This document shows positions 13,676 to 15,591 of a stretch of 15,591 bases of DNA, in pieces. Under the pieces are notes generated by a model. The model made no database searches. It saw only the letters and a list, made by a program, of their open reading frames with translations, and had not been told where the DNA came from. Made by a program: the position numbers and the translations under genes. The number at the start of each line of letters is the position of its first letter. Within the stretch, counting starts at the first letter, position 1. This stretch comes from DASZHJ01 sp035280245 (GTDB taxonomy: Bacteria; Pseudomonadota; Alphaproteobacteria; ATCC43930; CGMCC-115725), in the NCBI GenBank assembly GCA_035280245.1, contig DATEGF010000210.1, positions 1 through 15,591 on the forward strand. Reading direction: 5' to 3'.

Positions 13676-14329
13676 ATGGCGTCCGCCAGCACATTGCGCC
13701 GACTTGCCGTTGCGCTCGCGGCGCTGGCACCTGTGATCGCCGGCTGCGCCTCGCCGCGGCCGGCCCCTTCGATCGCCACCCCCGCTCCCGGCCCGACCCT
13801 CGTGGGCGAGCAATGCCTCGCGGATCTCGACGCGCGCGGCGTCAGCTATCGCGTCGCGGCGGTCCCCGTGAGCACGGGGCCTTGCGCGGTCGAGAACCCC
13901 GTCAAGGTCACGGGCGCCGCGGTTCCCTGGAATCAGCCCGCGATCATGGCCTGCGCGCTTGCCGACCGGGTCGAGCGGTTCCTCGCCGAGGCCGCCGAGC
14001 CGCTCGCCCGGCGCTATCTCGGCACCGACATCGTGCGCCTCGACCACTTCGGCGCCTATTCCTGCCGACCGGTCGAGGGCATGGCGGGGCGCTGGAGCGA
14101 GCACGCTTCGGGCCGTGCGATCGACGTCTCGGGCTTCCTGATGAAGGACGGCGAGCGCGTCACCGTCGAGCACGATTGGAGCGCCGGCGGGCCCCGCGGC
14201 GAGTTCCTCCACGCCGTCGCCGCGCGCGCCTGCGACTATTTCAACCTCGTGCTCACGCCCGACAGCGACAAGCTTCACTACAACCACTTCCACCTCGACC
14301 TCGGCCGCTGGCGGCTCTGCCAGACGTGA
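13676..14329 (+). CDS. Extensin-family (M15-like) lipoprotein
   Basis: The 217-residue protein starts with a lipoprotein signal: MASASTLRRL, a hydrophobic stretch and lipobox IAGC with C24. Ala-Ser after the cysteine fits outer-membrane sorting. A proline-rich linker precedes the extensin-like C-terminal domain. The catalytic motif SEHASGRAID (141-150) fits the SxHxxGxAxD pattern of VanX/M15 zinc peptidases, with H143 and D150, and HYNHFHLDLG supplies H204 or H206 as the third ligand. Cysteines C47, C70, C93, C130, C186 and C215 could form disulfides in the periplasm. A peptidoglycan role is likely by family but unproven for this group. It is divergent from the epimerase gene by 67 bases and convergent with the S4 gene across repeat copy 2. 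Confidence 0.9.
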   Translation: MASASTLRRLAVALAALAPVIAGCASPRPAPSIATPAPGPTLVGEQCLADLDARGVSYRVAAVPVSTGPCAVENPVKVTGAAVPWNQPAIMACALADRVERFLAEAAEPLARRYLGTDIVRLDHFGAYSCRPVEGMAGRWSEHASGRAIDVSGFLMKDGERVTVEHDWSAGGPRGEFLHAVAARACDYFNLVLTPDSDKLHYNHFHLDLGRWRLCQT

Positions 14330-14348
14330 TCCATGTCGGTTTGACATG

Positions 14349-14464
14349 AGTGCATCCTTCGACTCGCGATGCTGCGCATCGCGGCTCAGGATGAAGTAGA
14401 TTCTTGATGTCATCGAGAAAGGTCCTCATCCTGAGCCGGCGCGAAGCGCCGAGTCGAAGGACGC
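14349..14464. repeat. Palindromic repeat, copy 2 (116 bp)
   Basis: The outer arms share TCCTTCGACTCG (left, from 14355) and CGAGTCGAAGGA (right, to 14462). The inner arms GGCTCAGGATGA and TCATCCTGAGCC are a perfect 12 bp. Two side hairpins, CGATG-CATCG and GGCGC-GCGCC, sit between them. It fills the gap between the convergent extensin and S4 genes, ending 7 bases from the S4 stop. It shares its core with 4771-4889 but lacks that copy's outer CTAGAG arms. Confidence 0.8.
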
Positions 14465-14471
14465 TGGGACG

Positions 14472-14831
14472 TCAGGACTGCTCCGCCTCAAGCTTGCTGT
14501 CATCTCCAATGAGCAGCGGCGACCAGGCCTCCTCACGATCGGCGATCCTGATTGGCGGCTCACTCTCCACGTAGAGCGTGCGCGCCTCGCTGGCGGGACC
14601 GCGGCGCTGGGCGAGGGCCAGCACCTCGATCCGGCGCTCGAAACGGCCGAGGCGCAGCGTCAGGCGGTCACCGATGCGGATGGCGTGATGCGCCTTCTGC
14701 ACGGTGGCACCGCCGAGCACGATCCGCTCGCTGGTGCAGAGCCGGGCCGCCAGCGAGCGGCTCTTGGCGAAGCGCGCACACCAAAGCCAGCGGTCGAGCC
14801 GTTGGGTCGCAGCCGGTGGAGCGGGCCTCAT
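14472..14831 (-). CDS. S4-domain RNA-binding protein (Hsp15-like)
   Basis: I chose ATG 14831, which overlaps the helicase stop as ATGA and gives 119 residues. An ATG 24 bases upstream in the same frame would add eight basic residues. The S4 domain spans about residues 11-70: QRLDRWLWCARFAKSRSLAARLC, then GGATVQKAHHAIRIGDRLTLRLG. The rest is a short beta segment and an acidic tail. The family includes the heat-shock protein Hsp15, which binds stalled large ribosomal subunits, but the alphaproteobacterial members have no proven role. The coupling to a helicase supports an RNA or ribosome function. In relatives I recall fdxA and carD following; here the repeat and a convergent gene follow instead. 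Confidence 0.9.
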   Translation of the reverse strand: MRPAPPAATQRLDRWLWCARFAKSRSLAARLCTSERIVLGGATVQKAHHAIRIGDRLTLRLGRFERRIEVLALAQRRGPASEARTLYVESEPPIRIADREEAWSPLLIGDDSKLEAEQS

Positions 14832-15591
14832 TCGGCTCCGTGCGCGAGGCGCCATGCGCCGAGCTTGGCGAAAGGCCCGTCGACGGGTGCAACGTGGCGC
14901 GGGGGCTTGCGCGGCTGCGGCCGGCGCCGGGCGTGGAAGGTGACGCCGCTCGCGTCTATCACCGCGCGATAGCCGAGCGCCGCAAGCACCGCCGCGAGCT
15001 CGTCTTTGCGGCAGCCCACGGTCTGCGCGAGCTCCGGCGCGGGACCGAACGGCCCCTGCCGCGCGAGCCGCCGCGCGGCGAGCGCCAGGCGCTCGACCCG
15101 ATCGACCCGAAGCGCTCGCGGCCCCAGCACGCGATAGCCTATCGCCTCGTAGAGACCGTCGGCGATCCCGAGGTCGCGGACCGGCGTGGCACCGCGCACG
15201 GCGGGCACCGGCAGCACTATGCCCGCGCGCACGGCCCAGAGCAGCGCCGCCATCGCGGCGGCGCGCGGGTTGAGCAACGGCGCGAGGTAGACGATTTCGG
15301 TGCCGAGCCGGACGCCGAGCTGGGCGAGGCGCTTGCGCGCGGGTTTGTCGAGCGCCGCCACCTGGCCATCGAGACGGGCGATCGGCAGGGCGCCGAGCGC
15401 CTCCACGAGGCGATAGGCGAGGCCACGGCTCGCCGGCTCGAGGTCGGCGTCGGCAAGTCTGAACAGCGGCGCCAGCGGCTGCCGGATCAGGTCGCGCGCC
15501 GCCTCGGTGAGCCGCCGGCGCACGGTCTCGCGATGGGCGCCGTCCAGGAACTCAGCCGGCAGCACGTCGATCTTGGGCTGCAGGACGTGAT
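14828..15591 (-). CDS. Helicase C-terminal part (Suv3/MgpS-like), 5' truncated
   Basis: The frame is open through the right edge, and the codons before GTG 15565 read HVLQPKID, so the start lies outside. The visible 254 residues are the C-terminal accessory region, not the motor: FLDGAHRETVRRRL, a helical stretch, GIADGLYEAIGYRVLGPRALRVDRVERLALAARRLAR, then VGCRKDELAAVLAALGYRAV and a basic proline-rich tail. This layout is what I recall from alphaproteobacterial DEAD/DExH helicases annotated as Suv3-like or MgpS, followed by an S4 protein gene. The helicase motifs themselves are not in the window, so the assignment rests on the C-terminus and the neighbour. The stop overlaps the S4 ATG, implying translational coupling. 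Confidence 0.78.
   Translation of the reverse strand, partial: HVLQPKIDVLPAEFLDGAHRETVRRRLTEAARDLIRQPLAPLFRLADADLEPASRGLAYRLVEALGALPIARLDGQVAALDKPARKRLAQLGVRLGTEIVYLAPLLNPRAAAMAALLWAVRAGIVLPVPAVRGATPVRDLGIADGLYEAIGYRVLGPRALRVDRVERLALAARRLARQGPFGPAPELAQTVGCRKDELAAVLAALGYRAVIDASGVTFHARRRPQPRKPPRHVAPVDGPFAKLGAWRLAHGAE

Noticed and set aside
12775..14349. 524-codon plus-strand frame across the epimerase and lipoprotein genes
   Set aside because: It overlaps two well-supported genes in other frames and has no recognisable domain.

Overview
The window reads as a piece of a high-GC alphaproteobacterial chromosome, probably Hyphomicrobiales or Rhodospirillales. Supporting families are DUF992, DUF2336, an extensin-family M15-like lipoprotein, a cyclase/TolB-like/TPR hybrid of the rhizobial type, and a helicase/S4 pair. 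Regulatory motifs agree: a TTAA-N7-TTAAC CtrA-type site and a perfect FNR/FixK box. The organism cannot be named from the sequence alone. No tRNA, rRNA, CRISPR, transposase or phage gene was seen.

Layout. 1-1318: the end of a DUF992 gene (+), then two minus-strand genes, a small exported protein and an NTF2-like protein. 1389-3389: a plus-strand run of a cupin, a glutathione transferase and a secreted protein. The last starts at TTG inside the transferase stop and resembles the chorismate-lyase/UTRA fold. 3605-4744: a DUF2336 protein behind the CtrA-type site. 4741-4918: a nested palindromic repeat. 4935-5894: a LysR regulator (-). 6091-8273: an internally deleted GFA-type zinc protein gene, then a class III nucleotide cyclase with TolB-like and TPR regions.

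8374-9486: a response-regulator remnant and a 55-residue protein (both -), an FNR/FixK box, and a TetR regulator (+). 9667-11346: an orphan HerA-type ATPase. 11432-13608: an epimerase and a DegT/DnrJ/EryC1 aminotransferase in a minus-strand operon that would make an amino sugar nucleotide. 13676-14329: the extensin-family lipoprotein (+). 14349-14464: a second copy of the palindromic repeat. 14472-15591: an S4 RNA-binding protein overlapping the end of a helicase that runs off the window (both -).

The genes are mostly housekeeping, regulatory and envelope functions in short operons. I do not see a clear new multi-gene system. The best leads are the secreted chorismate-lyase-like protein, the palindromes placed between convergent genes (one supplies a host stop codon), the oxygen-type regulatory site beside an unstudied small protein, and a hairpin with a mini-ORF over the epimerase start.
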